Below are positions 23,821-33,620 of a DNA stretch of 64,000 nucleotides, piece by piece. The notes below the pieces were generated by a model that made no database searches, was not told the origin of the DNA, and saw only the letters and a program-made list of their open reading frames with translations. Made by a program: the position numbers and the translations under genes. The DNA is from an uncultured Pluralibacter sp. (GTDB taxonomy: Bacteria > Pseudomonadota > Gammaproteobacteria > Enterobacterales > Enterobacteriaceae): contig NZ_CAJYMB010000096.1 of assembly GCF_913775985.1 (NCBI RefSeq), positions 98,609-162,608 of the forward strand, written 5' to 3'. Numbering within the stretch: position 1 is the stretch's first letter; each line of letters opens with the position of its first letter.

Positions 23821-24316
23821 ACGCCATCCACAGCCGCAGGCGCATGCCCCAGCTGCTGGTCCAGCCGGTGGTGATGGCGGTGACTTTCCCACGATAGACG
23901 ATCAAGATCGTCGGCGTTGCCTGAACCCCCCAGCGGGCCGCAAGCTGCCCGCGCGCGTCATTCACCGTGGGTGCCGCAAGATGCCTGCGCCGCAACCCCT
24001 GCGCCAGGGCGGCATCGTCCCCGGAGCGCAGGGCCACGGTCACCACATTTGCGCCGCTGGCGGCAAGTGAGGCCACCGACGGCGTAGTGAAGCGGCACAC
24101 GCTGCACCAGGTGGCCCAGACGTAAACCAGCAGCGGGCGATCCTGGCTCATTGCCGCCAGATCGACGGGCTGGCCGTCAATGGTTTCCAGCGGCTCGCTG
24201 CTGAAGCCCTGGGGCAGGGCCGGGCGGCGGGCATAATCTACTGCCAGGCTGACGGCGCCCGCCAGCAGCAGAAAAATCACCAGCTCGCGGCTCCAGCGAA
24301 CAATTTTACTGCGCAT
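23819..24316 (-). CDS. scsD: ScsD, membrane-tethered thioredoxin-like protein
   Basis: TlpA/ResA-like thiol oxidoreductase of the suppressor-of-copper-sensitivity system. The product is 165 residues: an N-terminal membrane anchor at about residues 12-27, then a periplasmic thioredoxin fold with active site WCSVC (Cys71, Cys74) and cis-proline in ATPTILI. The family is thought to help maintain periplasmic thiols under copper or redox stress, with electrons supplied through ScsB. It overlaps the end of scsC by 11 bases and is the last gene of scsABCD. Confidence 0.88.
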   Translation of the reverse strand: MRSKIVRWSRELVIFLLLAGAVSLAVDYARRPALPQGFSSEPLETIDGQPVDLAAMSQDRPLLVYVWATWCSVCRFTTPSVASLAASGANVVTVALRSGDDAALAQGLRRRHLAAPTVNDARGQLAARWGVQATPTILIVYRGKVTAITTGWTSSWGMRLRLWMA

Positions 24317-24914
24317 CCGCTTTCGCCAGCTGTTCTTTCACCAGCGCCTCCAGCTCGTCGGCGGGAATTGCGCCGGCGACCATCTGGTCGCCAATGATGG
24401 TCGCCGGGGTGCCCTGAATGTTCAGCACCTGGGCGAGGATCAGGTTCATCTTCATGGTATCGCGGGTCTTTTCCTCGATCTTGATCGCGTCCGTGCCGGT
24501 TTTTTTCTGTGCGGCGAGAATGCTGGCGTCATCGTGGTAGCCCTTTTTCGCCATCAGCCGCTGGTGCAGCGCCCAGAACTTATCGGGCTGCTGGTGCCAG
24601 GTGGAGAGTGCGACTTTAGCGGCGTTCATAGAGCTCTCGCCGCGAAACGGCAGCAGCTTAATGATAAGGCGCACGTCGGGATTCTCCTGAACCACCTTTT
24701 CCAGCATCGGATCGAACTTCTTGCACCACGGGCAGTTGTAGTCGGTGAATGACACAATCGTCAGACGCGGTGCTTTTGCACCGGTGGCCGGGCTATCGGG
24801 ATCGTTAAACAGCAGCTTTTCCAGCTGATCGTTGCTGGACGCCGGCGCCGCGTCAGGGGCGGCGAAGCTAAGCGTCGAGGCGCACAGCAACAGTAAGGCA
24901 GCGATGATTTTCAT
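24306..24914 (-). CDS. scsC: ScsC, periplasmic DsbA/DsbG-like thiol oxidoreductase
   Basis: Soluble periplasmic DsbA-fold protein with a cleaved signal (cut near SFAA). The product is 202 residues; the active site is CPWC (Cys61, Cys64) in FTDYNCPWCKK and the cis-proline loop is GTPATII. In Salmonella and Proteus, ScsC is kept reduced by ScsB and acts as an isomerase/reductase that protects proteins and binds copper. The gene starts two bases after scsB ends, so translation is likely coupled. Confidence 0.9.
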   Translation of the reverse strand: MKIIAALLLLCASTLSFAAPDAAPASSNDQLEKLLFNDPDSPATGAKAPRLTIVSFTDYNCPWCKKFDPMLEKVVQENPDVRLIIKLLPFRGESSMNAAKVALSTWHQQPDKFWALHQRLMAKKGYHDDASILAAQKKTGTDAIKIEEKTRDTMKMNLILAQVLNIQGTPATIIGDQMVAGAIPADELEALVKEQLAKADAQ

Positions 24915-24916
24915 GA

Positions 24917-26926
24917 TTATTTTCCTTTCGCGGTGGACAGGTCGGCAAGCAGCGACTCCCTGTCCAGAAGAGGGGACTGTACGCGCCCGGCCGGCAGGCC
25001 GGGGCCGTAAATTTGATTAAACGGGACGGCGGCGCTGCCGCGGGCGTTGAGGAACTGGCTAATCTCTGCTGACGGGCGCGTCCAGTCGCCGCGCAGCGCT
25101 ACCACGTCCGGCTGGGTAAGGGCCTTCTGCACGTCGTCGCGCAGCAGCACGTTGTATTTATTGGCTTTGCAGGTCACGCACCAGTCGGCGGTGACATCGA
25201 CAAAGACCCGCTTGTGCCCGGCCAGCGCCCGGGTAATCGCCTGCTCGCTCAGGGGCTGCCAGTCGATGCGGTCGCGGCGCGGGCCGCTGCCGCCGGACAG
25301 TGAGGCAAAGGTGACGGCGGCGATAACCAGCAGCGCCGGAATGCCTGTGCGGATCGCCGCTTTTCCGCGATGGTGCAGAGCAAGCGCCAGCGGGAGAACC
25401 AGCGCCAGCAGCAGTGCGATGGCAATAACGATAGTGGTTCCCACGTGGGCCTTGAGCAGGCTCAGCAGCCACAGCGCGGAGCCGAGCATCATCAGGCCGA
25501 GGAGCGTTCGCAGCGTATTCATCCAGCGTCCGGGACGCGGCAGGAAGCGGGCGAACCCCGGCCAGGCGGCGATAACCAGCCACGGCAGGCTCATGCCGAT
25601 ACCCATCGCGAAGAACAGTACCCACAGCTGCGGCAGCGGCGCCACCAGTGCTGCCGAGACGGCGGTGCCGAGAAACGGCGCGGTGCAGGGCGTTGCCAGC
25701 AGCGTGGCGAACGCGCCCTGCCAGAAGTGGCCCATCAGCCCCCGGCCGCCGCGGGTGGCCAGAAAGGTGCTGGTTCCCGAGGAGAGGCGAAACTCAAACA
25801 GCCCCAGCAGGCTGGCGCTGAACAGCACCATCACCAGCGCCATCGCGCCGATAAACCACGGATTCTGGAACTGGATCCCCCAGCCCAGCGCCTGATTGCC
25901 CAGCCGCAGCAGGGTCATCATCAGCGCCAGCGCGAGGAACGAGGCCACAATGCCGCATACCGATGCCAGGAACTGCCGCCTGATATCGCCGCGCTGCTGG
26001 TCGCGGGCCTGCACCAGCGAACCGAGCTTCATCGCCAGCACCGGCAGCACGCAGGGCATTACGTTGAGGATCAGTCCGCCCGCCAGCGCCATCAGCACCA
26101 CCCAGCCGAGCGACACCGCCGGGGCCGGGCTGCCTTTAGCGACGTTGACCGCGCTCTCCTGCGCCTGTCCGCCGTCGGCGAGCACCAGGTTGAGCGTTTT
26201 GCCGCTGATATCCGGGGCACTCTCGCCCCAGCCGTCGCTCACCGGCACCGTGGCGGTCAGCGTATTGCCGCTTACCTGCAGCGCCGGCTTGCCGAAGTCC
26301 ACATCATCCACGTTGTCGATGTACAGCGCCGGCTGCTGCCAGCCCGCTTCCCGCACTGCGCTAACAGTAAGTTTGCCGCTGGCATAGCGGGCTTCAAGAT
26401 GGTTGGTAAGACCGCTTTGTAACGGCAGCGTCCCCATCGCCCGGGTGAAGTCATAGTCGAATTCGCCGCCGGCGGGGGCGGTCGTGTCCAGCGAGAAGGG
26501 AAAGTCCGTCAGAATGCAGACGTTGCTGCACGTTGAGAGCGTAAGCACCCCGCTAAGCCGGGTCGGCAGCGGACCGTGCACGGTCATGGGAAAGCTGACG
26601 TCGCCGTGATAGCCCTGGGTTGAGATCCCGGCAACCTCAAAGCGCTGCGGTGTCGGCCAGCGCCAGGTAACGTTAACCGGCTGCTGCCAGGCAATGGACG
26701 GCGCAATGCCGCCTTCGCCCGGGGATCGCCAGTAGGTTTTCCAGCCCTTTTCAAGGCGAATATCCAGCAGCAGGCGCGCGTCGCCGCTGTCGTTTTGTCC
26801 GGCCCGCAGCCGGACGCTGGCGTGTGAGTTATCGGCGGCGCGCAGCCAGCCGCTGTCGGCGGCCTGGCTGAGAGGCAGCCATAGCCAGAGCAGGCAGACA
26901 ATCAGCCGCCTGAAGAATGTAAACAT
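24917..26926 (-). CDS. scsB: ScsB, DsbD-like transmembrane thiol reductase
   Basis: Inner-membrane electron carrier that moves reducing power from cytoplasmic thioredoxin to periplasmic ScsC. The product is 669 residues: signal peptide, an N-terminal periplasmic alpha domain with CSNVC near residue 145, a central membrane domain with PCVLPVLAMK and PCTAPFLG cysteine motifs, and a C-terminal gamma thioredoxin domain with WCVTCK (Cys583, Cys586). This domain order is that of Salmonella ScsB. It is the second gene of the operon and 47 bases downstream of scsA. Confidence 0.92.
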   Translation of the reverse strand: MFTFFRRLIVCLLWLWLPLSQAADSGWLRAADNSHASVRLRAGQNDSGDARLLLDIRLEKGWKTYWRSPGEGGIAPSIAWQQPVNVTWRWPTPQRFEVAGISTQGYHGDVSFPMTVHGPLPTRLSGVLTLSTCSNVCILTDFPFSLDTTAPAGGEFDYDFTRAMGTLPLQSGLTNHLEARYASGKLTVSAVREAGWQQPALYIDNVDDVDFGKPALQVSGNTLTATVPVSDGWGESAPDISGKTLNLVLADGGQAQESAVNVAKGSPAPAVSLGWVVLMALAGGLILNVMPCVLPVLAMKLGSLVQARDQQRGDIRRQFLASVCGIVASFLALALMMTLLRLGNQALGWGIQFQNPWFIGAMALVMVLFSASLLGLFEFRLSSGTSTFLATRGGRGLMGHFWQGAFATLLATPCTAPFLGTAVSAALVAPLPQLWVLFFAMGIGMSLPWLVIAAWPGFARFLPRPGRWMNTLRTLLGLMMLGSALWLLSLLKAHVGTTIVIAIALLLALVLPLALALHHRGKAAIRTGIPALLVIAAVTFASLSGGSGPRRDRIDWQPLSEQAITRALAGHKRVFVDVTADWCVTCKANKYNVLLRDDVQKALTQPDVVALRGDWTRPSAEISQFLNARGSAAVPFNQIYGPGLPAGRVQSPLLDRESLLADLSTAKGK

Positions 26927-26973
26927 AAATTTTCTCCGTAAGTGATGAATTAACCCGAGTTTTCAGGCCGTTC

Positions 26974-27333
26974 TCACTCACGGAAGACGCATAATCGCAG
27001 ATGCACCCGCAGCCGGGGCGGAGAGATAACCCGCGGCGGCCAGAGGCGCTCAATGCTGGGAGGGGAGGCGGCCAGTATCACCAGCAGAAGGGTAATGGCG
27101 AACAGCGCACCTTCGAACAGCACCGGCGGCACGTTGACCAGCGATTTGGCGCTGAGCTCGCAGGGGGCGACCGGCTCGTCGGCGCCGTCCGGCGCGTGCT
27201 GGACAGACTGGACGGCTTCAGGCGCACTGGCGACGAGCGAATGCATCCCGGCCACGCGCTGGGTAATGCACACCAGCATCACCAGGCAGGCAAGGACGAG
27301 CAGAGAGAGAGCTTTTCGCTGTTGCTTAATCAT
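26974..27333 (-). CDS. scsA: ScsA, DUF2946 family membrane protein
   Basis: First gene of the scs operon. The product is 119 residues: a hydrophobic segment near residues 9-24 and a second at about 75-90, the pattern of DUF2946/ScsA proteins, whose activity is unknown but which contribute to copper and peroxide tolerance in Salmonella. The short length and weak motifs make context (immediately before scsBCD) the main evidence. GAGG lies before the ATG. Confidence 0.78.
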   Translation of the reverse strand: MIKQQRKALSLLVLACLVMLVCITQRVAGMHSLVASAPEAVQSVQHAPDGADEPVAPCELSAKSLVNVPPVLFEGALFAITLLLVILAASPPSIERLWPPRVISPPRLRVHLRLCVFRE

Positions 27334-27414
27334 GTGCGCCTCAAAAATTCAGAGGCTCATCTTATCGGCATACGTTGTTTTAGCAATGTTAAAGCTGTAA
27401 AGAAGTGTAGTAGG

Positions 27415-27443
27415 TGCGCCCCGCGTAAAGAACGCGGGGCGCA
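27415..27443 (-). terminator. terminator of bglA
   Basis: TGCGCCCCGCGT / ACGCGGGGCGCA, a 12-pair stem with a five-base loop, lies just past the bglA stop on the minus strand. The downstream T run is weak (CCTACTACACTTCTTT). Confidence 0.7.
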
Positions 27444-27448
27444 GAGGA

Positions 27449-28897
<1,449 letters not shown>

Positions 28898-29000
28898 TTA
28901 ATAACGCTGCTGACGATAAGTCTGGCAAAAGGGAAATTAAATGTCACGGTATAACAAAATGGCCGCAAGGTGATTTGTCACGTCGAAAAAACACAGTGTT

Positions 29001-29738
29001 TTATTCTGCCAGCCTGTCCGCCAGTCGCCGCCCCAGAGATTCGAGAATATAGATAACCGGGATTTGGGTTGTAATATCGTAGACCCCGTCGATGCGGGTC
29101 GGGCTCATGTGCCAGCACAGGCTATGGTCTGCGAGGCGCGCCAGCCGGGAGCGCTCGTGCCCGGTGATGGCGAGCACGCTGCAGCGGTGCAGGCTGAACT
29201 GGCCGGCGAAGCGCAGGATCTCTTCCGTTTCGCCGGAGACGGAAAGCACAATCGCCAGCGCATTTTTCGCCATATCGCGGGTCACCGGAAAATAAGGATC
29301 GTCAATGTGGTTGCTGAACTTGCCGACGTTAGAGAAAAAGCGCGCGCCGTATTTTGCCAGCGCGCCTGAGGTGCCGGCGCCGACGAAAATCACGCGCTCG
29401 GCGGCCAGAATGACGCTGGCCGCATCGTCCAGCTGGCGCTCAAATTCGTCATTGTTAACGCTTCTGAAGAAGCCAATAATTTCCCCGGCGCCGCCGTTCA
29501 TCTGCGGAACGGCGCTCTGTTCCAGGTAGAGCTTGAAACGTACCCGGAACTCCGAGTAGCCATCGCACTGCAGTTTGCGGCAAAATCTCAGCACCGTTGT
29601 TGTGGATACGCCCGCCGCGTCCGCCAGCTCGCGAATGGTCATATACATTACCGCGTCGCGATTTTTGATGACGCACTCATAGACCTGCATCTCAAGGTTA
29701 TTCAGGCTGGCAATAGCGGCGTGGGAAAACAGGCTCAC
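29001..29738 (-). CDS. RpiR/MurR-family transcriptional regulator with SIS domain
   Basis: Sugar-phosphate-responsive DNA-binding protein. An N-terminal helix-turn-helix ([23 protein letters not shown]) precedes a SIS domain ([24 protein letters not shown], then [15 protein letters not shown]). The start is uncertain: TTG 29759 gives 252 residues, while GTG 29738 (used here) gives 245 and a more typical N-terminus. It is encoded just upstream of bglA on the same strand and 20-40 bases from the divergent yqfB. By position it probably controls bglA; its effector is unknown. No exact gene symbol is offered. Confidence 0.88.
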   Translation of the reverse strand: MSLFSHAAIASLNNLEMQVYECVIKNRDAVMYMTIRELADAAGVSTTTVLRFCRKLQCDGYSEFRVRFKLYLEQSAVPQMNGGAGEIIGFFRSVNNDEFERQLDDAASVILAAERVIFVGAGTSGALAKYGARFFSNVGKFSNHIDDPYFPVTRDMAKNALAIVLSVSGETEEILRFAGQFSLHRCSVLAITGHERSRLARLADHSLCWHMSPTRIDGVYDITTQIPVIYILESLGRRLADRLAE

Positions 29739-29779
29739 GAAGCGGTACTCATTTAGCAAAACAGGAACAAAATCATACC

Positions 29780-30094
29780 ATGGCCCCGAACGACATCACT
29801 TTTTTTCAGCGCTTTCAGGAAGACATCCTTGCCGGGCGCAAAACCATCACTATTCGCGACGCCAGCGAATCGCACTTTACGCCCGGCGACGTTTTGCGGG
29901 TGGGGCGCTACGAGGATAATGGCTATTTCTGCACCCTGCGCGTGACGGCCACGTCGACAGTGACGCTGGACACGCTCGAAGAGCAGCACGCGCGCCAGGA
30001 AAATATGACGCTGCCGCAGCTGAAAGCGGTGATTGCGGAAATCTATCCGGGACAGCAGCAGTTTTATGTTATTGAATTTGTGCTGGTGGCGTAA
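29780..30094 (+). CDS. yqfB: N4-acetylcytidine amidohydrolase YqfB (ASCH domain)
   Basis: Small ASCH-domain hydrolase that deacetylates N4-acetylcytidine. The product is 104 residues (E. coli 103). The E. coli catalytic triad Lys21, Thr24 and Glu74 is conserved at the same positions (GRKTIT, RQENMTL). A weak AGGA lies 13 bases before the ATG. It is divergent from the RpiR-type regulator with almost no spacer, so the two promoters must overlap the start of the opposite gene or lie inside it. Confidence 0.93.
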   Translation: MAPNDITFFQRFQEDILAGRKTITIRDASESHFTPGDVLRVGRYEDNGYFCTLRVTATSTVTLDTLEEQHARQENMTLPQLKAVIAEIYPGQQQFYVIEFVLVA

Positions 30095-30221
30095 GGCTGC
30101 TGCGCGGCGGACAGAATAGATCGTCAGTGAGGTTTTTATTTCAGCGAACAGGTGTTCACTGGAATCATTCTCAGTTAGGCTAAGAGAGCTTCAGGCACTT
30201 TTTGTTCATCCGGAGTCCACT

Positions 30222-30881
30222 ATGACCAATAAACCATTAACTACGCAGGGCTATTCACTGGCAGAAGAGATCGCCAACAGCATCAGCCACGGCGTTGGGC
30301 TGGTGTTTGGTATTGTCGGGCTGGTACTGCTGCTGGTGCAGGCGGTTGATGCAAACGCCAGCGTTATGGCCATCACCAGCTATAGCCTCTATGGCGGCAG
30401 CATGATCCTGCTGTTTCTCGCCTCCACGCTGTATCACGCTATCCCGCACAAGCGGGCGAAAACCTGGCTGAAAAAGCTTGACCACTGCGCTATCTACCTG
30501 CTGATTGCCGGTACCTATACGCCGTTTTTACTGGTAGGGCTCAACTCCGGGCTGGCGCGCGGCCTGATGATTGTTATCTGGGGCCTGGCGCTGATGGGGA
30601 TCCTGTTTAAGCTGACGATAGCCCACCGCTTTAAGGTGCTCTCGGTGGTCACTTATCTGCTGATGGGCTGGCTGTCGCTGATTGTCATCTATCAGCTGGC
30701 CATTAAGCTCTCGGCCGGCGGCGTGGCGCTGCTGGCGGCGGGCGGGATTATTTATTCATTGGGCGTTATCTTCTACGTCAGCAAGCGGATCCCTTACAAC
30801 CACGCTATCTGGCACGGCTTCGTGCTGGGCGGCTGCGTTTGCCACTTCCTGGCGATTTATCTGTACGTCGGGCAGCTTTAA
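30222..30881 (+). CDS. yqfA: hemolysin III family membrane protein YqfA
   Basis: Seven-helix integral membrane protein of the hemolysin III/PAQR-like superfamily; the cellular role in enterobacteria is unclear. The product is 219 residues, with the family motif [12 protein letters not shown] at the N-terminus, SxxYH ([35 protein letters not shown] region near residues 67-105) and a late His motif in [17 protein letters not shown]. Those histidines are the presumed metal site. Confidence 0.93.
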   Translation: MTNKPLTTQGYSLAEEIANSISHGVGLVFGIVGLVLLLVQAVDANASVMAITSYSLYGGSMILLFLASTLYHAIPHKRAKTWLKKLDHCAIYLLIAGTYTPFLLVGLNSGLARGLMIVIWGLALMGILFKLTIAHRFKVLSVVTYLLMGWLSLIVIYQLAIKLSAGGVALLAAGGIIYSLGVIFYVSKRIPYNHAIWHGFVLGGCVCHFLAIYLYVGQL

Positions 30882-30904
30882 GTCTGGCAGCAAATGAAAA
30901 AATG

Positions 30905-31000
30905 CCCGATCGCCATCCGTACGAAGCTGGCGATCGGGTGGCCAATGACCATTAACAACACCAACGGTTAATGCCGGGCGCTCAGTGCGAACGGCATTAA
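30905..31000. other. two inverted repeats after yqfA
   Basis: The stretch 30882-31274 holds no long gene. Within it, CCCGATCGCCA / TGGCGATCGGG (30905-30915 with 30928-30938) forms a long stem 23 bases past the yqfA stop, and TTAATGCCG / CGGCATTAA (30968-30976 with 30992-31000) forms a second with a smaller CGC/GCG stem in its loop. Neither has a T tract. They could end yqfA transcription or be part of a small RNA; I cannot decide. Confidence 0.45.
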
Positions 31001-31047
31001 TGCTGACAATTTGGCAATCCGCTAACTACGCGCAGAGCAGCCGAATA

Positions 31048-31122
31048 TTAAGGAAAACAGGACAACGAAGAATATGCGGAAAATAATAGAGAGTATCTGA
31101 CGATGATATAATGCTTCCACAT
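31048..31122 (-). CDS. candidate 24-residue small protein with strong ribosome site
   Basis: A short frame opens at ATG 31120-31122 (minus) four bases after a perfect AGGAGG (reverse of 31127-31132) and ends at TAA 31048-31050. The peptide, MWKHYIIVRYSLLFSAYSSL then SCFP, has a hydrophobic aromatic-rich core consistent with a small membrane protein. The upstream 130 bases are very AT-rich and could hold a promoter. I do not recognise it. The strong SD is the main support; a chance match is possible. Confidence 0.4.
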   Translation of the reverse strand: MWKHYIIVRYSLLFSAYSSLSCFP

Positions 31123-31274
31123 TCAACCTCCTGTTTTGGCTTTTACATCCTCATTTCAATGCTTCTGGATAAACCACAGCCAAAGATATACACAAAAAAT
31201 CAATATTAATATACAAAAAATTAACCTTTACCTATTAGGGGTAATATAGAGATAAGTTCTATATTATTCTTTAT

Positions 31275-31586
31275 TTAGATAAGGGAGGGTTTCTGCAGCG
31301 TAGAAATAATCGGAGATAGGTTACAGCACAGACCCTCAGCGCGTAGTTGCGGCATGTTGGAATAATCATCAAAATACTTTCTATCGGCGATCTGCTGTGA
31401 TATTTGCGCAAGAAATAGCGGAAATGCGTGCCCAAGCTGGCGCAGCTGTCTGTCAGTAAATCGTCCTTCAATGCGGGAGTTGCGGGCCTGATAATGCAGT
31501 TTGCCCTGCTGCCAGCGTAAGCAGGCTACAAAGCGGGGCAGGATATGGCCGCCTTGTCTTTCATAAGGATTTTCGGGGTGGGGCAT
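31275..31586 (-). CDS. hypothetical protein downstream of azlD
   Basis: 103 residues, not recognised. Charged and Gln/Arg-rich, with no signal peptide or clear membrane segment (RFTDRQLRQLGHAFPLFLAQI could be a helix). GAGAGG lies five bases before the ATG and the gene starts 19 bases after azlD ends, so it is probably translated as the last gene of an araC-azlC-azlD unit. Lower GC than the flanking E. coli-like genes. Confidence 0.6.
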   Translation of the reverse strand: MPHPENPYERQGGHILPRFVACLRWQQGKLHYQARNSRIEGRFTDRQLRQLGHAFPLFLAQISQQIADRKYFDDYSNMPQLRAEGLCCNLSPIISTLQKPSLI

Positions 31587-31605
31587 TTTACCTCTCGCGC
31601 GATAA

Positions 31606-31917
31606 TTAAATGAAATAATTAATCACGTAAAAAACCGCCAGGCTAAGTAAAACAGCCGTAACGATATTTTTCACGAAACAGGCAATAACCACGCTTGCGA
31701 CAGCCGCTAAAAAGTAGGGATTGAGCGGAAACTCTCTTATCACACCGCGATCCATTAAAATAATTGGGCCGCAGATGGCAGTGAGCAGGCAGGGGGCCGA
31801 GTACTTTAGCGCTTTATTAATCACTGCCGGCAGCCTCAGCGGTACCGCAGGCTCAAGAAAAACATAGCGGTTGAAAAAGACGATTAGCGCCAGCGTTAAG
31901 ATCAGTATCCAGCTCAT
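31606..31917 (-). CDS. AzlD-family branched-chain amino acid export subunit
   Basis: 103-residue, four-helix hydrophobic protein of the AzlD family, the small partner of AzlC/YgaZ exporters. The frame extends upstream to 31959, but ATG 31917 (MSWILILTLALIVFF) follows the azlC stop by one base, the usual coupled layout, and begins directly with a membrane helix. The conserved FNRY and RLPAVINKALKYSAP segments support the family. Substrate is inferred from the family only. Confidence 0.85.
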   Translation of the reverse strand: MSWILILTLALIVFFNRYVFLEPAVPLRLPAVINKALKYSAPCLLTAICGPIILMDRGVIREFPLNPYFLAAVASVVIACFVKNIVTAVLLSLAVFYVINYFI

Positions 31918-31918
31918 A

Positions 31919-32641
31919 TTATGGCTCCTTGCGTAAAACAGAAGCGGCCGTTGCGGCAAACATGCCGCTCAGTCCGGCGACCACAATGGCGCCGTCAAAA
32001 TGGCAATAGCTCAGTATCATTGACAGCACCAGTGATACGGCCACGCCGACCAGCGTGCTTATATTCTTGACCATCGGCACCACCAGCGTGATAAAGGTCG
32101 CCACAATGGAATAATCGAGGTGATATTTATCGAGATCCGATACTGCGGATGCCATCAGAATGCCCATCAGGCTAAACACATTCCACGACAAATAGAACGC
32201 CAGGCCCGCGCCGATTAAATAGCCCGGCGTCAGCGCCGCGCGCTTATTTTTCGATTCACTGAGGGCAAAAAGTTCGTCCGTCAGCAAAAAGCCGATCGGC
32301 AGCCGCAGCTTTGCTTTCAGACAGGATACAAACTCCCGCAGGGTCAGGCCGTAAATAAAATGCTGGGAGGTGATAAAAAAAACCGACACGAGGATGGTAA
32401 ACAGGCTGGCCCCGGACAGCGTTAGTCCCAGCGCGACGAGCTGTGCAGCGCCGGCAAAGACGATGGCCGACATCCCCACACTTTGCCAGAACGTTAAGCC
32501 AGCCTGCACGGCCATTGAGCCTGCGAGAATACCCCACGGGATCACGGAGATGCACAGCGGCAGCATTTCAACGGCGCCGCGGGTAAAAGAGGAGTGCGAC
32601 TGCGCCTTATCAGCACAAATTGGGTTAATGACTTTACTCAT
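31919..32641 (-). CDS. AzlC-family branched-chain amino acid export subunit
   Basis: 240-residue polytopic membrane protein of the AzlC/YgaZ family, the large subunit of proton-driven exporters of branched-chain amino acids in relatives. Family segments: PLCISVIPWGILAGSMAVQAGL near the N-terminus, FAGAAQLVALGL near residue 62 and FYLSWNVFSLMGILMA near 145. Encoded between an AraC-type regulator and azlD on the same strand. This unit is not in the E. coli K-12 yqfA-ygfZ interval. Confidence 0.88.
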   Translation of the reverse strand: MSKVINPICADKAQSHSSFTRGAVEMLPLCISVIPWGILAGSMAVQAGLTFWQSVGMSAIVFAGAAQLVALGLTLSGASLFTILVSVFFITSQHFIYGLTLREFVSCLKAKLRLPIGFLLTDELFALSESKNKRAALTPGYLIGAGLAFYLSWNVFSLMGILMASAVSDLDKYHLDYSIVATFITLVVPMVKNISTLVGVAVSLVLSMILSYCHFDGAIVVAGLSGMFAATAASVLRKEP

Positions 32642-32729
32642 GGATAACGCCAGCGGTTCAGCAACAACATAGCCGTTACGCTAGCGGAGAGGGCGGGCGG
32701 TGTATTGAACGTTATTGCTGCCTCATGGA

Positions 32730-33554
32730 TCAGGCTTTAATGAATTCGCCCGGCGTCAGGCCAACACAATTTTTAAAATGGCGATGAAAGTGGCTCTGAT
32801 CGGTAAACCCGCAGATTGTCGAGGTATCAATGATGCTGACGCCGCTGCGCAGCAGCTCGCGAGATTTACGCAGCCTGGCCTGGATCAGATAGGCGTGTGG
32901 CGTCAGGCCGGTCACTGCTTTGAACTGCCGCAGGAAGTGCCAGTGGCTAAGGCCCGCCAGCTGCGCCAGCTGGGTTAATGTATGATCGGCCTCGGGACAG
33001 CTTTCGATAAAATCTTTTACCCGCAAGATCTTAAGGGTTGCCTCCGGCTGTGGACGCGGAGGCTTGCGGGTGCGGCTATAGCGCAGGCTCAGCAGCGTCA
33101 GGGAGGAGAGCAGCAGAGTCTCTTTGAGCAGATTATTGCCTTCCTGAGCAAGCATACTGAAGGTGAGCAGAAGCTGCTGGGAGAGTCCCGGATCGTGGAC
33201 AACGGCATCCGGGAACCAGGGAACAAAGCCTTTTGCATCGGGTACCTGACGCAAAATGGTACTCAGCATATCCGGATGGGGATAGATTGCCCGGTAGGCC
33301 CAGCCGTGCTCCAGCTCGGAGCAGCCGGTGTGCACGTCATCGGCGTTGACGATAATAATGTCACCGCGCGGTGCGACGTGCTCGGCGCCCGAGCGGTAAA
33401 AGCGCTGGGCACCCTGCTCGATAACGCCAATGCAGAATGTCTCGTGAACGTGTCGGGCGAAGCGCTGCTTGTAATAGTGCGCCTGCAGCATGTCTACCCC
33501 GCCCAGCGCATCAAGGCGTCGGTAGTCAGTGTGTTCCTTAAATGGGACCCCCAT
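32730..33554 (-). CDS. AraC-family transcriptional regulator
   Basis: 274 residues: an N-terminal cupin-like effector domain (HVHETFCIGVIEQGAQRFYR, about residues 35-55) and a C-terminal double helix-turn-helix (LTQLAQLAGLSHWHFLRQFK, then DTSTICGFTDQSHFHRHFKN). This architecture is typical of AraC regulators encoded beside AzlC/RhtB exporters, where they respond to amino-acid excess. It is encoded 88 bases upstream of azlC on the same strand and likely activates it; the effector is unknown. Confidence 0.9.
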   Translation of the reverse strand: MGVPFKEHTDYRRLDALGGVDMLQAHYYKQRFARHVHETFCIGVIEQGAQRFYRSGAEHVAPRGDIIIVNADDVHTGCSELEHGWAYRAIYPHPDMLSTILRQVPDAKGFVPWFPDAVVHDPGLSQQLLLTFSMLAQEGNNLLKETLLLSSLTLLSLRYSRTRKPPRPQPEATLKILRVKDFIESCPEADHTLTQLAQLAGLSHWHFLRQFKAVTGLTPHAYLIQARLRKSRELLRSGVSIIDTSTICGFTDQSHFHRHFKNCVGLTPGEFIKA

Positions 33555-33620
33555 CGTGAACTCCTGCTTTACGCGTTGTACGAAATTGCTGCCGGCGCCG
33601 TCGAATCAGGCTGGCTGCCG

